This document shows, in pieces, positions 31,577-44,313 of a stretch of 64,000 bases of DNA. The DNA is from Eutypa lata. Lineage: Eukaryota > Ascomycota > Sordariomycetes > Xylariales > Diatrypaceae. The position numbers were made by a program, and so were the translations under genes. The first letter of the stretch is position 1. Every line of letters begins with the position of its first letter. Under the pieces are notes generated by a model, which saw nothing but the letters and a program-made list of their open reading frames with translations, made no database searches and was not told the origin of the DNA. The DNA lies in contig JAKULF010000011.1 in assembly GCA_022661535.1 (NCBI GenBank), positions 1,488,001-1,552,000 on the forward strand. The letters are read 5' to 3'.

Positions 31577-32360
31577 TCAGCAAAGACATGGCAAATGCAG
31601 CGTCTGGTAATTAGAGCACGTACGCCCGCTAGGCGTCTCACTCCCTGTCTGGAGGTACACCTGCCAATATTGGCCCTCGAGCTGGCAGGCGAGAAAGTTG
31701 AGTTGACGGCCCCAGCTGCTGCCCGTGGTGGTGATGATGGTGTCTCCTGGTTTTTATTAATTTTCCATCTTTCCTTTTTTTAGTTTAATGACCAACTCCC
31801 CAATGGGTAGTTTAGTTGGACCAAGGGTTAAAGAGGAAGTATGAAGGGGAATGAATGGATGGGGAGATCCGAGAGAAGAGTAGGAAAAAGGAAGGAGAGA
31901 AACGTGAGCGTAAACACACCTTCAAGTCCCCAGCCACTCGTATCGCCGGCCTCGCCAAAGACCAGCGTCTTGTACGAGGCGGTATCCCCTTCGACGATGT
32001 TGAGGTACAGACTGGTGTTGGTGCTCTGGATCGAGGTCGTGATGTCGAAGTACTCGCTGTCCGACTCGGGGCCCATGACGGGAATCGTGGCTATGATTTT
32101 CATGCAATAGTCAGACATAAGCATAGTCATGTTTATATATATATTAGTTTTCGTCTGCATGTTGACTACCCGCTTTAGAAGAGGAGTAGACTAGAGAGAA
32201 AGAGAGAAAGAGCAAACTCACGGTCCTGCGGATACGCCTGCAAGTACAGATGGAAAATCGGATCCGTCACAGAGCGAATCTGCTCCGGCTTTGCGCTCGC
32301 CAGCGTCGCCGTTAGGACGGCCACGGCGAGGCCCAGGGTCGAAGAAAGATACGCATGCAT
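31577..32360 (-). CDS. small secreted protein, function unknown
   Basis: CDS complement(31577..31746, 31920..32090, 32222..32360), 159 aa, introns of 173 and 131 bp. The N-terminus MHAYLSSTLGLAVAVLTATLASA is a typical signal peptide with cleavage predicted after ASA (residue ~23). The mature part contains PIFHLYLQAYPQDP, VMGPESDSEYFDI, SLYLNIVEGDTASYKTLVFG, WGRQLNFLACQLEG and ends SNYQTLHLPCLC, with four cysteines, all in the C-terminal third. No membrane segment or GPI signal is seen. I do not recognise the family. Size, secretion and cysteine content fit a secreted effector-like or cell-wall protein, but no function is claimed. Three exons joined in frame give an exact codon multiple, which supports the model. 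Confidence 0.75.
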
Positions 32361-34685
32361 CCTGGACTATGTACCTAGTAGGTTTTAGTGTTTCGGAAGT
32401 TTAAAGTCCCAGGAAAGCGGGCGGAATAGTTCGCGACCAGCACACACAGAGCGAATAAATCTCACGATGTGTATGAGGGGAGATGTAAGGTACCTCGTTA
32501 GGTAGGTAGTAGACAGTAAAAAGCTACATACATACCTCAGAGACAATACGTAGTAGATATGATCACAAAAGAACGAAAACTGGCGAAAGAAGCGCCGATC
32601 AGGTCAGGTCAGATGAGACCGGACAAGAGAAATATGTAGGTATCTATCTATAGACACTGATACCAGGGATCGATCTATGCACACGAGTGGTGCTATGTGC
32701 GTGGGTATCTGCCAGCTAAACAAATTTTCTGCTATTTACATACATAAACATCTAGCCTCCTCCATAAGAGCAAGGAAAAGTACACGCATAGTTAGTCCGG
32801 GATAAGTGTAACTACATAGGTAGGTAGGTAGGTATGCCGGTCATGCTCCCGTCGAGTCGCCGTGTCTCGAAGAGGCAATACGCGGAGGATGCGGGCCCGG
32901 GCCGCATTCATCTTGGTAGGGTTTATCCGGGACAAGCCGACATCCATCTAACTTACATACCTAGCTAGTAGGTACTTATCCTGCTGTGGCGAGTAAGAAT
33001 AGTTTCTAGACTCAATAGATATTTCGTAATTATGTTAACCACCGCGGTAGTTATGAGAGTATGGTGCTAATTCCAGCGAGACGTTAATCAAAAAGGCGGC
33101 GCTTCAGAAGCGAGACTCTAGATAATGCAATCTTTATGGTTTTTATAATCAGCATGTCACACGTTAGACAAGATTAGTCAACAGCTACGAAGCTCTCACT
33201 TATTAAAAAAGGAGTGTCAAGACAGACAACGACTTTCTATCAGCATCCGTGCCAGCTAAACTGGCCTTACTTATATAACTACCACAGCCAGGTACCCTAT
33301 CTCATCCTACCCTGACAAGGTTCTCTCTACTCTTCTCCTCTCCTACTTCACTCTTTTCCTTTCCTTTCCTTCCCCCCCTGCCTTTCTCGACAATCGCTGT
33401 GCTTATTTCCAAGTCCCACCACGACTGAGCAAGCATGCAATGCACACGTCACCGTCTTTCGTCTTTTCCAGACCTTGGTTACGACTGTTGCGGCTCTCTA
33501 CATGTATAGACGCCAAGGCGTAAAGTGGTAGGATAAACGTCCACATGCCTTCAGCCCATATGTCCACACGCACAAGCGCGATGGCAACTCTCTCTTGTTG
33601 CCCTCCTACCCCGCTGGATCGCTTGCTCAGTCGCCCATTGGGATATGTAGGTGCGGTTTCGAGGAGAGGCAATTCCCCTAATGCGTAACGAAAAAAACAG
33701 TGACAGAATAATAATAAAACGAAAAAGTCCTGACATAAAAGAGAAAGGGGGTGAGAAGAAAAGCAGTGGTTTGGGATCACCCCCGCAATCCATGTCCGTT
33801 GTATAGTCTAGCGCCGTATCCGTGCAAGCCCTCGGTAAAGGAGAGGGTGAAGGAACAATATCGAAATCGAAGTTTCCTCCTGAAGAAAAGACAAGGAAAT
33901 AATAGTATAGAGCGGTGCTTAGGACGTGTGGAGTGGGGTGTTGTCCATTCCATCACATAACTAGGGAGATTCGCGTAGTACGAAAAGTTGATTGGTTTTG
34001 AGAGAAACGGTATTGAGATGGTAGATTATAACCGTTGAGGCTGCTGAGAAAACATGTTCTAGCAGAAAGAGTGACAGAGAGGATGGTGGCGACCGATAGA
34101 TACCTTCCAGTGAGAAATTAAATAAACAAAATGGTATCCATAAAAGAACGACTAAGGTATCAATCGAAGTAGCCAAATGATTTGGGAGAAAAATGAGTGA
34201 ATTGCAAACGAGCCAGGACCGAAAATGGTATCGACCCTATAGGTAAGTAGGTAAGTAGTTGTTGTGTGACCTTGAAGTAAAATATTCGGTCTGGTATCGC
34301 AAATTATGTCCAAGAATCATAAAAGTCGTGAAACGAGTGTCGTTAAGGAAAGTAAGGTCCTGAAATAGAAAATCAAAAAGGTGGACGGGGAATATGGTAT
34401 CAGATAGAATCGATAATTGATGATGACGATGATGCCTTAGTAGTCTATGCAGAAGAGGACTCATGTAAAAACCCGCAATGAATGCAACGCGCCGCTTCCA
34501 AGTGTGTCGTGTGAACTCGATGAAAACTCCTTGAATGTTCTGTTACGCATTAGACCTTCTTTGTGGATATCCTAGTTGGGAGTTCCCCAGCCAACACTGC
34601 CTTATTCTTCTTCTCCTAGAAGAGGGCTCTAGTCAAGTATTGTGCATGTCTCCCTGGTGTTTGGGTGGTGCAGACCGCCCAGTTT
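32361..34685. other. long intergenic region
   Basis: 2.3 kb. Includes TAGG tetranucleotide runs near 32820 and a C/T-rich stretch at about 33320-33385. The 125-codon ORF at 33403 (minus) has no domain and low-complexity composition. No gene supported. Confidence 0.45.
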
Positions 34686-37600
34686 TTACATTTCTCCGAC
34701 GCAGAAAAGTTCTATTTCTCCAACGCCACCGGAGTACATGTTACGCAGGCCTTCTCGCCATTCCAGGAAGGCGATTTGAATGTCATCGTCACTCTCGATT
34801 GTCACGAGGTCGCCGTCTTCGTCGCGGTACCGTAGTCTCAGATTGCCCTTACCAATCGAGCTGTTGGTGAACCGCGCAAGCTTCGCATCAATCCGGTCAA
34901 TCAGCGACTGATAGGTAATGTTGAAAGCGACCACTAGCGTGACATAATTGCCCTTGTCGCAGACTATCTTGACCTTTAGCTGCGTGGGGATCGGTAGGTC
35001 CGGACTAGAGAGCGGGTTGCTCTGTGAGAACGTTCCAAGGGGTGGCGATACAGGCTGCTGACCGTTTAGATTAAGAGGCTGCGGCACGCCTAGTTGGCTT
35101 GGTGTCGGTTGTCGAGAATGAACAGGCTGCGACGGAAATTGGGCCATGGTTCCACCTTGCCCATTCTGGAGACGTTCGCGCTGAACGCCAGGGCTCTGAG
35201 TATTCGAGCGAATTGGGAGATCTAGTCTAGGAGAGCCCGTCTGAGATCGCGGTATGTTAGAGTCATGTGCTGGATGGAGATGAGGCGGAATTCCCGGCAC
35301 AGCAGGTACCGGAGTAGTGTTTGTGTTTGTGTTCCGGCGGGGGTTGGCCGGCCCGTTAATATCCGGCGTGCTATAAGATCGGTTGCGGTGCTGTTGAGCT
35401 AGACTTTGAGAGTGAGAAGCAGAGTGATGAGAGGCCATTACTGGCATTGACGGTCCCCTTGGGGCCCGACCATTCACACCATACGCATTTACCGGAGATG
35501 ACCCATCTCTAGACGGAGCACGTGGCATGGCTGGCGCGGTATAACGATTGTTATCTTCCCATCCCCCTTGGGGTGTCGCAGTACGAGGGAAGGGAAACTG
35601 TGCGCTCTGGTGAAACAGAGTACTGGCGGTACTCGTCCGTGACGAAGCAGGTGAATCGGCCGTAGTAGGGGAGAAGTAGGACTCCATCCCACCTCGATGT
35701 CCCGGTGAGGGCGCTCCATTTCCTTGCGTCTGAAGACTCAACCCCCCAGAAGCAGGAGGCATAGGCATAGGGAATCTTGGAGGGGGTGCGCGCGCAACGC
35801 CTGCTAGTGATGCCGTGCTGTCGTTTGTTCCTGAACGTGCCCGAAGGCTCGTGCTCGATGCATTGCGGTTCATAATGCCCCCAGCAGATGATGATCCGAA
35901 GCCCATGTTACCAGCTGCTCCTTGACCAGGCGGTAGTTCATCGTCATCTTCATCGTCCTCATCCTGTTGAGCGTAGGGGTTCTCGATGTTGTTGACGTTG
36001 CGCATCCACGTGAAGTCTGGTGTAGGCTGGTCGGGGCTAACAGTCTGCTGTGGCGTGTTTTCCTTTCTCTGGTTGTCTAATCGTGTGGCCCATTTCCTCA
36101 TCATCTCCTCGTTCGTGAATTTAATGACAAAATTTTCCACACCCGGATCGCCCTTCCACCATATCTGTACGGTATAGGAGCCTACATGCATTCGATATAT
36201 CAGACTACGGTCTTAGAAGGCGAGATTCAAATTTACTTACCAGGCTTCGCAAAGGAGATGACCTCAGTCACGTTAGTCATGAAGATCCGCCCCTTAAGCT
36301 GGAGCTTGTTGTTCTTGTTCCGAGGCTTTGGCGTGTTAGACTTGGTCTTATCTTTCTTGCTGCTCTTCTCCTTGTTCGGGTTTATTTCTTTGCAACACAG
36401 TAGAATGAACTCGAAGAGATAAATCTCATACTAGGGGAAAATATGTCAGTTTTGCATATCCTCGACGAGGCGGAACATACGCACAGAAACAGGACCTACA
36501 TCTTTCTCTTGATCGCTGCGGCCTGTTATGACCGTGTATACCCCGTGTTGCAAGAGTCTTCCAAATTGTTCAACCTTGTGGTTTTTCCAGTCATCCACTC
36601 TACCTATTAATTCCTCTAGCGCTTCGTCCAAAACATTGCGCTCGACCGCATCGTTCGCCTTCTTAAGGATTCGCTCGGCAGAGGCAATACCTGCCGTTAG
36701 GTCGGCTTTGGCTGATTCGTCATCGCTGTTTTTCGTGACATCTTTTAACAGATCCTGGTGCTGGTTAGACCAAGTGAATAAGCGATTGAAAGAGGTTACA
36801 AACCTTGAGCAGCAGTGGATATTTGACAAGTCGTTGCATTGGCTTCAACAAAAAACCATCAAGGGTGTTGAAGTCACATGCAACCGGATGTGCCGTTTGT
36901 TGTATCTTATCGAAGACCTGTTTTGCCAACGCAGCAGCTTTACTCTGGTTGGCTATGAAGGGTTGGTAGATGTTGAAAGCTTCCTCGAATGTAACGAAAG
37001 GATTGCCCCATAGCTGGGATGCCGGAGGTAAAGAATTGGTCGTCTCGACCCGGATCAGGAAGCGCCTCTGGAAGTCTAGTATTGCGTTGATGTTTAGGAA
37101 TATCTGATGGACGACGTCGCCAGGTATGGCACCTTTTTGCTCCAGCGTCTTTTTTAGATCATGTAAGTTCTCAAGATCCTGGACATATTTTCGCTCCGTA
37201 TTAACCATTTCACGCAGAATATAGTCTCGTGTGCTCATCTTAGCCCCGGGGATAACAAGGTTGGTGTCATCTGGGTATGGCGTTGTTTGCTGCAAGAGGC
37301 CTCGTTGCTGCGCAAGATCCAAAACATGATTAACGACTTGAGTTACCTGCGGCGAGTTAGTATAAGCGCACTCTACAGGTGTACACAAAACCGTAGAGCA
37401 CCACTGATGCCTTTTGCACCGTGGCGGAGATACAAGACGTTGATTATGGTAAACATACCTTCACTAAGCCCGTGGTGTCATTCCCCGTAAGATCTGCGAC
37501 CACAAAAAGCTGAGTTGCGGGAATCTGTAGGTCTCTCATACAAGCCTCGACGAACTTGAAGATGGCCAGCTTAGTCCTCTTGGCTTCATTGGGAGAAGGG

Positions 37601-38064
37601 GCGACGGCAAGTGGATCGTTGGGTTGGAGAGAGTTGTTGTATATGGCGAGCAGAGGATGACCAGCACGCAGCAGATTCCAGAGGGATTCTACCGGACCAT
37701 CATCGTCACCAGACTGTTGATCGAGGTTCTCGAGGTAAGGTTCGAAGCCCGGGACTTGGGCCAGACGCTGGCGTAATGCCACGCAAATCTGGTATAAAGA
37801 CCTCGAGGCATCGGCTTGCTGGTTGATGATGTTCGCGGTCGCTACGGGGTTGCTACTACTCTGTATTGGTGTGATTAGAGTTCCACTGCTGAACGAGGGT
37901 GCGGGCGACGCCATTCTGCTCGAGTTGACGGCCGTTGAACCGGACAACTGACTGACCCTCGATCCACTAATCCCCGAAGAACTGGATATGCCGCCGAAGT
38001 GATTGTTGTTGGCAGGAAAGACGGGGGCCGTGTTAGTCCTTAAAAGGGCCGGAGCATGTGCCAT
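34686..38064 (-). CDS. CDC24: Cdc24, Rho/Cdc42 guanine-nucleotide exchange factor
   Basis: Activates Cdc42 (and Rac in filamentous fungi) to set hyphal polarity. CDS complement(34686..36181, 36241..36430, 36500..36754, 36804..37346, 37459..38064), 1,029 aa. Order: low-complexity Ser-rich N-terminus (1-80); Cdc24 calponin-homology-like domain (~85-225, SLYQICVALRQRL to VVNHVLDLAQQRG); DH/RhoGEF domain (~240-430, STRDYILREMVNTERKYVQDL, LKPMQRLVKYPLLLK); PH domain (~435-570, GVYTVITGRSDQ, YEIYLFEFILLCC, GRIFMTNVTEVISF, ENFVIKFTNEEMMRKWA); long Ser/Pro-rich linker; and C-terminal PB1 domain (~945-1029, LKVKIVCDKGNYVTLVV, LRYRDEDGDLVTIESDDD) that binds the Bem1 scaffold. Introns sit at clean phase-0/1 junctions. 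Identification is secure. Confidence 0.95.
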
Positions 38065-41000
38065 AATGAAGTTCCCGACGAGGGCTTACTCCATGCGGCG
38101 CCACGTTGGGCTATAATATTGACCCTTCTTCGGTTTCCCTTGACTATTTCCCTTATTTCTTCCTCTCCCCTTTTCTCCTCTATCCAGTAATATGGTGGGT
38201 CACTGTGTCGCTGCTAATTCGGCGGCCGGGTCGGGAAGAGGGTACTTTCTAGATGAGAAGGACAAATATCGAGTAGGGTTGGCTCTTTTGTTCTGTCGGT
38301 TGCACACAATGGAGATAGTGATGGTGACAGTATGTGGTCCGTTCGGGGGATATTATGGTAAAGTTAGTGGCAAATGGAGGTTGGTATGAGGGTCAAGGCG
38401 CGGCACGGCAGGGATGGGAGACTTCGGTTGACCTTCGGTGGGAATCAGATTGGCGCACGGGAAAGGTGGATAAATGGATCGATGATAGTGTGTGGTTCAA
38501 GTTGTTAGTCGTAGTGTTTGTCGTCGTAGTTGTGGCTTATGGTGTTGTCGTTGTTGATGATAGATGATGATGATGACGATGGTTGTGAGGATGACAAGAG
38601 TCAAGGATAATGACAAGTTTAGGTGAGGTGATGGTGGTGGTGGTGGTGATGGGTTAGGATCCTTCTGCAGGTAAGTCAGGTATGTATGTACGTAGTTAGG
38701 TATCTTCCGTCGTTGTTTTACTACAGTGGTTGTGATTAATTACCTACCTAACTAAAACCCCTCTAGAATTGGGGACCCCTCCTAAGCTCTAAATGTGAAA
38801 TAAAATCACAAGTTGTGTTATGAACGAAACAAGTAATGTAAATAGAATAAATTATCGAATGAATGAATGGATGGAACAAGTTTCTTTCGTTCCCTTCTCT
38901 GAAAACCCATACGTATGAAGGGTAGTATGGCGCATAAAAGATTGATAGTTAGCGGATAGAGACAGCATAATAAGAGGGACCTGATTGTTGTTCTTCGATG
39001 CTTCTGCAGCGCTACTTCATAACTAACCCTTGCCTGGCCCTTTGAAGGCTTATGCAAGTCCCGACTTTTAATTGTTCGACTCGAGTTCTTTTGTTCTTCT
39101 TTTCCCTTCAATTAACTGAACTCAACTGAACTTCCTAAATGAGAAACAATCAGAAAACCTACCTACAGTAGGTAGTTACTTAGCTACCATTAACTAACAG
39201 TAGGTAACTAGCATTTAATACTATCCGTCTGTGGATCTGGTATTCCAAGATCCAAATAGTAAAAAGCCCCAATATGTTTCCCGATATGTTGTCAAATTGC
39301 TTGTCCCTTTCCTTCTTTTCGCTCTATCTCCTCACCGCACCAAGAGGGTGTATGTATGTACTTACAGGCACAAGCAAGTCACAGTTGATCAATCAAATCA
39401 GGCGTTCATGCAATTGACTACTAGTATCGTCGGGTATCCGTGGGGTTCAATCGAAAGAAGCAATTAATCAACGTCGTCTCCTCGTTATACTCTTTAGTGC
39501 ATGAATTCCTTCCAAACTAGGAACAGGTAAGGAACCTAGGCAGGTGGCTACATAGGAATGGCAGATGAATTCACTAGCAGTACGAAGTAAAGCTAGTACG
39601 GCATCCGCGTTGGTGATGGTGTGAGTGGATTGGTTTGGTGTGGATGTTGTTTTTATACTTAACGTACTAGGTAACCTATAATGGCGCTTTTAGGGTAGCG
39701 AGTAAGATGTGAAACATGGAGAGAAGTTGAATTGAAGCTCAAGTGGTCTAGATACATTGTATTGTACATGCCCTATCACCCTACCCACTCCCCCGGCGGT
39801 TATGTTACCCTATGTAAGTGGCCAATCAGGGCACTCTAGGAAGTGTGTCATTCATTCAGCCATCCATCATACAGGTAGGTTTAGGTATGGAGGTTATAAC
39901 CACGTAGGTAGAGTGGAATACGTGTGCTGCATACATAATGTGGGCGGCTGCTTCTTCCTCTATTCTTGGTAGTGTCAGGATTAACGGTGTGGTGTGGAAA
40001 ATCGGAGTTGTATCTATAAATGATCACAAGGCCATTATCGAGATGGAGACCAGCTGCTTATCATACCTACTTACATACTTACATACCTACCTCTGTAGGA
40101 ATGAACCTTACACGTGTAAATATTTCTTTAAATGTTCGGTGACCATATTGAGATAAGACCTTAGCTATACTCAGTAGCTCTAATAGAATAACCGAGGAAA
40201 CTACGTCGTGCTCCTTAGAAAACAAGCAGCGGTGAAAGTAGAACAAATGGATGAGCTGGTACGACATAGGGCTGGTTAATAGACGCTTTTCTTCAAAGGG
40301 TGAATCGTTTTGAGGGTGGGGTAAGTTATCTAGAAAGAAAGGGTCAGCGTTTGCATTGGGCATTAATTTTCAAATGTTGATCAAGTTTCCTGCAATTGTT
40401 TTAGGTTTCCGTATAGTATCACTTAGCAGCGCATAATATAAACGTATGTAGTTGCTTTAGGGAGTCTATTCGAATGTGGTATATGAAGTAATTAACTTCA
40501 TATCGACGAAGGCAGCAAGAAACACGTGCCCCGATGCAAGGACCTCTTCTATCCAGAGCGGCGGGTTGGTTTGACATCATCTTCTTTCTCTCACAAGCTG
40601 GTCAGATGCTAGTTCAAGTTGACACGCATGCACCACGAGAAGTAGACAAGGTCCATTTACCTGCATCCTCCGAGCGGGTATCTGGATCCAGCAGTCGGAT
40701 GAATACTATGTGCTTTGTGCCAGCTTCGGAAGTCGGGAACGATTCACGTCCGGTCTACTAATTATGCCTTGGGTGAATTAGAAAGCTCTTTTTCGGAGCA
40801 GTCGGCTGTAATGCCTGCCATATCCAAGTTAGTAGTTGCATCATTACGAGCATGTCTCATCAGTACAATATTATTGTATGTCATCAAGTCTACCTTGGAC
40901 GTTAATCTATTTTAACCTCCAGCCTGCATGCAGGTGAAGCCCGCAGCAACACAGACCTACCTATGATGTACCCGGCGGGTCGGGCCTTAGTCTGGTAACG

Positions 41001-44000
41001 GCCCTTTCTCAACTAGGTAGGCTGAGTCTTAGCAGCACTTATTCAGCTAGTCAACTGTCAACCTAGTAGTTAGATCATCTAGAAACTAGCAGGCCGCAAG
41101 TGTGACAGTCCGCCAGCCGTTAAACTGAAAAGCGACGGCTCAGTTTGTTTACCATAACCTATCGGGATAATAATAAGAAGATTCTCATATAGTAGTACAA
41201 TATATACAGCATATCTACGAAGTACTTATTATTATTTACATATATGTCGTTGCGACGCAGACAGGATTCATTAAAAAGCGAGTAAGCTGTTGTAAACTGA
41301 TAACCAACCGTTCCAGTTAGCAAACCCCTTCTTGCTGAGCTACCCACCCTGCCACCCTCAGCTTTTTCCCAGCTACCCGCTGTTAGGTTCTTGCAGCTAA
41401 CCTTCGCTAAGGAGAACGTGGTAGCCCTGCTATCCAACTGCCCTACAGAATGTCGTCAGGTCCGTGATAATCTCAGGAGTCCATCCTCAGTGGGGTTCGT
41501 TTTGATGAGGGTATTTCGGGTAATTCCCAAAATTGCCTACCGTGCAACTAAGCAAATTATGAGCTACAGACACCAGAGAAGGGTCCTTGTCCCCGCGCTG
41601 CTCAGAAGGGTCCAACCTTAAATTAACCTCCTAGGACCAAGCGCAAGGATATCGTTGGTTATGGTGTGCTTTGAGCACGATTACAGTTTGGATCTGTTCT
41701 TCCTTTGGTTGCTTCCTTCAATTGTTCTAGAAGATCTGACAACATTCAACGCATGAGTGATAAGCAAGAGGTTTTTTTTCTTTCAAACCACATGGTTGAA
41801 ACTATTTGAAACAGCCACGTTATGCATGTAATCCATATCCGTTCCTTCACAGATGGTGGGATCGGCCAGTCAGCCACGTTTGCCCAGTTCACCCCGCCAT
41901 AACAGCACCCCACCTGGCACTCTTTTCAAACTACTGCCCCTCAAATGACGCTATTTTCACGTCAAGCACGACCCTAAAACTGACTTCCGACAAGGCTGAA
42001 AAAGCCAACATGACATACATATCTCTGCTATAATCCAATCTTGCTTACTAGATACGTATAGACTTGCAGTATCAGTTAACATTTGGTTCAACAATATTCA
42101 AACAGGCCAGAATTATCTCGAGGAATTGACCTAGCATGTGACTGAGTGGGCTTCGGCAAGAAGGTTAAGGAAGGAGGGCAAGTCAGTCAGTCAATCTAGC
42201 GGTCTGACAATGCTACGTGCCACCTACTACTAGCCGCTACTCTCCTCAGCAGGCAGGAGAATATGGCAAACTGGTTAGCTTGCAGTCCACAATGGTCCTC
42301 ATTATATACCAACCTTAACGAACTTCATTTCCATCTTTCAACGTAACGTTTCTATCGAGGGGCCTGTTGCGCGTATCGCCTTTTTCGTTTGAAGGAGATT
42401 TCCAACCATGGCGTGCCAGAATTGGCAACTTCTCCTGAGGGACTAACTTCGGCGAGGGCGTTCTTCTAGCTCTTTCAAGTTAACCCTTTCGAGAGACTGT
42501 TCGGTAAGTAACTGGAATACAAAGAATAGGCTCTTCGATTGTTGGCTTAAATGCGCTTAGTTGGCTTCCTGAAACGTTTATATAGAACCCATCTAGCCAC
42601 AGGTATTCTATTTCCAAAGTCGTTGTGGGAATTACATCAATACGAAGTGACACTCGCTACATTCCGACGCAGAGGGCCACATTTACTCTTCATTCAGCTT
42701 ATATAAATGGCTATCATACTTAGATACCGACAGTAATACTAAGGAGAGAAGTTATATCCAAGAACTGTCTCGCCATATGGGTTCCATGGTGAGCTCTTGC
42801 TTGGGGGCTCTGTTGTGTTGCAGTCATTAACCTTCTGCGGAACTGCTAGGTAATAAAAGCACCCGACTTATTGTAACTTTTTGCAGAATGTCCTAAGTAA
42901 AACCTTCCCCATAATTTTTCACAATACGTCTTAGAGCTAAGTTGTTGAGTTGTAAAGATGACTTGATTCCATTGTTGGTGGTGGTGAAAGTGCCATTATG
43001 TAACATAGGAGGACTTGGATGTAGCCCCACAAGGCAGGTATTCTCCATCAAGCAGAAGTCAGCACATGACGATAAGCAAACTTCCAGAAGACCTCAACTC
43101 ACCAGTAGTTAACCGACTACCTATTCTGTGACCGTAAAAGATGTTTAAGTAGACATACATGCATACCTGCATACATATATACATACACTGCAACTGCACC
43201 TGCACCCCGTATTTATGTTCGTTTCGCTGGCACCACTGACTAACGTTTTATCAACCCGTCCCCCACAAGCTGAATCTTTGCTAAAACTACTTCGTAGGCT
43301 TGCCTATAACTAATTAACAATCGCTCCCGAAAGCTTATCGTCACCTCCCCCGGTGACCGGCGAACTGTGGCCCTGTAGGTACTGTTTGGTGGCGTAAAAC
43401 TTACAAACTATCGTGCAAGCCAAGGCAAGTTTTATTTCGCTGCCTTGTTTATCAGACGAGCCCAGCCAGCAGCTCTTCCCCTCGTTTCCGCTTATATAGC
43501 GTAATAGAGTTGTAGCGAGTCGTGCGGGCCGTGGCGATAGTTAAACGTTATCAAGATTCTGTACAATACAGTAAAGTACCTACAGTGCAATACGACATAA
43601 TATACATTTTTATCCAATCCCATCCTGTTTTCCCCTGTGAATCGAATTTGCCAATCTAATCATTTATCGTTTGATATAATAACAATCATTATTATCATTA
43701 TCGTTTCCCTTTTCTTTACTGTTGCGAGTAGTACCTTGAAGTCTAGCAAATCTCCAACCATCCAGTTCTTTCTACTACTTTGCCTAGCCGAACTGTAATT
43801 ACTTACTTAGTCAAGGTGGCATTATCGTTGTTGCTCGGGAAGGCCTGTAGTTAATGGGTCCCGGTATGACGAACACCAGCTTGATATCCTGATGAGTTGC
43901 CCTGACGACTTGTTACCACCATCTTCTCGTCTCGTCACGTCACCTACCTACTTAACAAATCGCACACGCCAACCCACAGAAAAAGATAAATCTACATAAA

Positions 44001-44313
44001 ACATCACCCAGTACCAAACCTATCTTGCCTACCTAGGTAATCAGTTATTATATACTGGCACACGTTGACATATAGTTGATTTTCTCGGTGTTGTTAGTGC
44101 CAAGAATCATCAATCTCCACTCCTCAAATCTCGACCAATCTCGACTACCGGCATTGGTACTTGCTACTAGTACGATTCGAGTATCATCCATCGTACATAC
44201 ACAGCCTGACCAAACTTCACACGCCATTTGATCATATGCTTTGCCTAGTTGCCTGACTTGCCTGCCTGTTTTAACCGCGCACCGAAGGTTGGACCCGATC
44301 AGAGTCAGACGCG
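38065..44313. other. 6.2-kb gene-free region between CDC24 and the F-box/WD40 gene
   Basis: No ORF here shows a recognisable domain, codon bias or splice structure. It contains the head-to-head promoters of both genes, (GGT)n near 38630, many ACCTACCTA/TAGGTAGG runs, and ATG-poor pyrimidine stretches close to 44300. It may hold long 5' leaders with upstream ORFs or a non-coding RNA; the sequence alone cannot tell. Confidence 0.5.

Noticed and set aside
33403..33780. 125-codon minus-strand ORF
   Set aside because: Low-complexity Phe/Leu-rich reading of pyrimidine-rich intergenic DNA without splice or domain support.
41159..41621. Small ORFs on both strands in the CDC24/FWD-1 interval
   Set aside because: No domains, no codon bias and no intron signals joining them.
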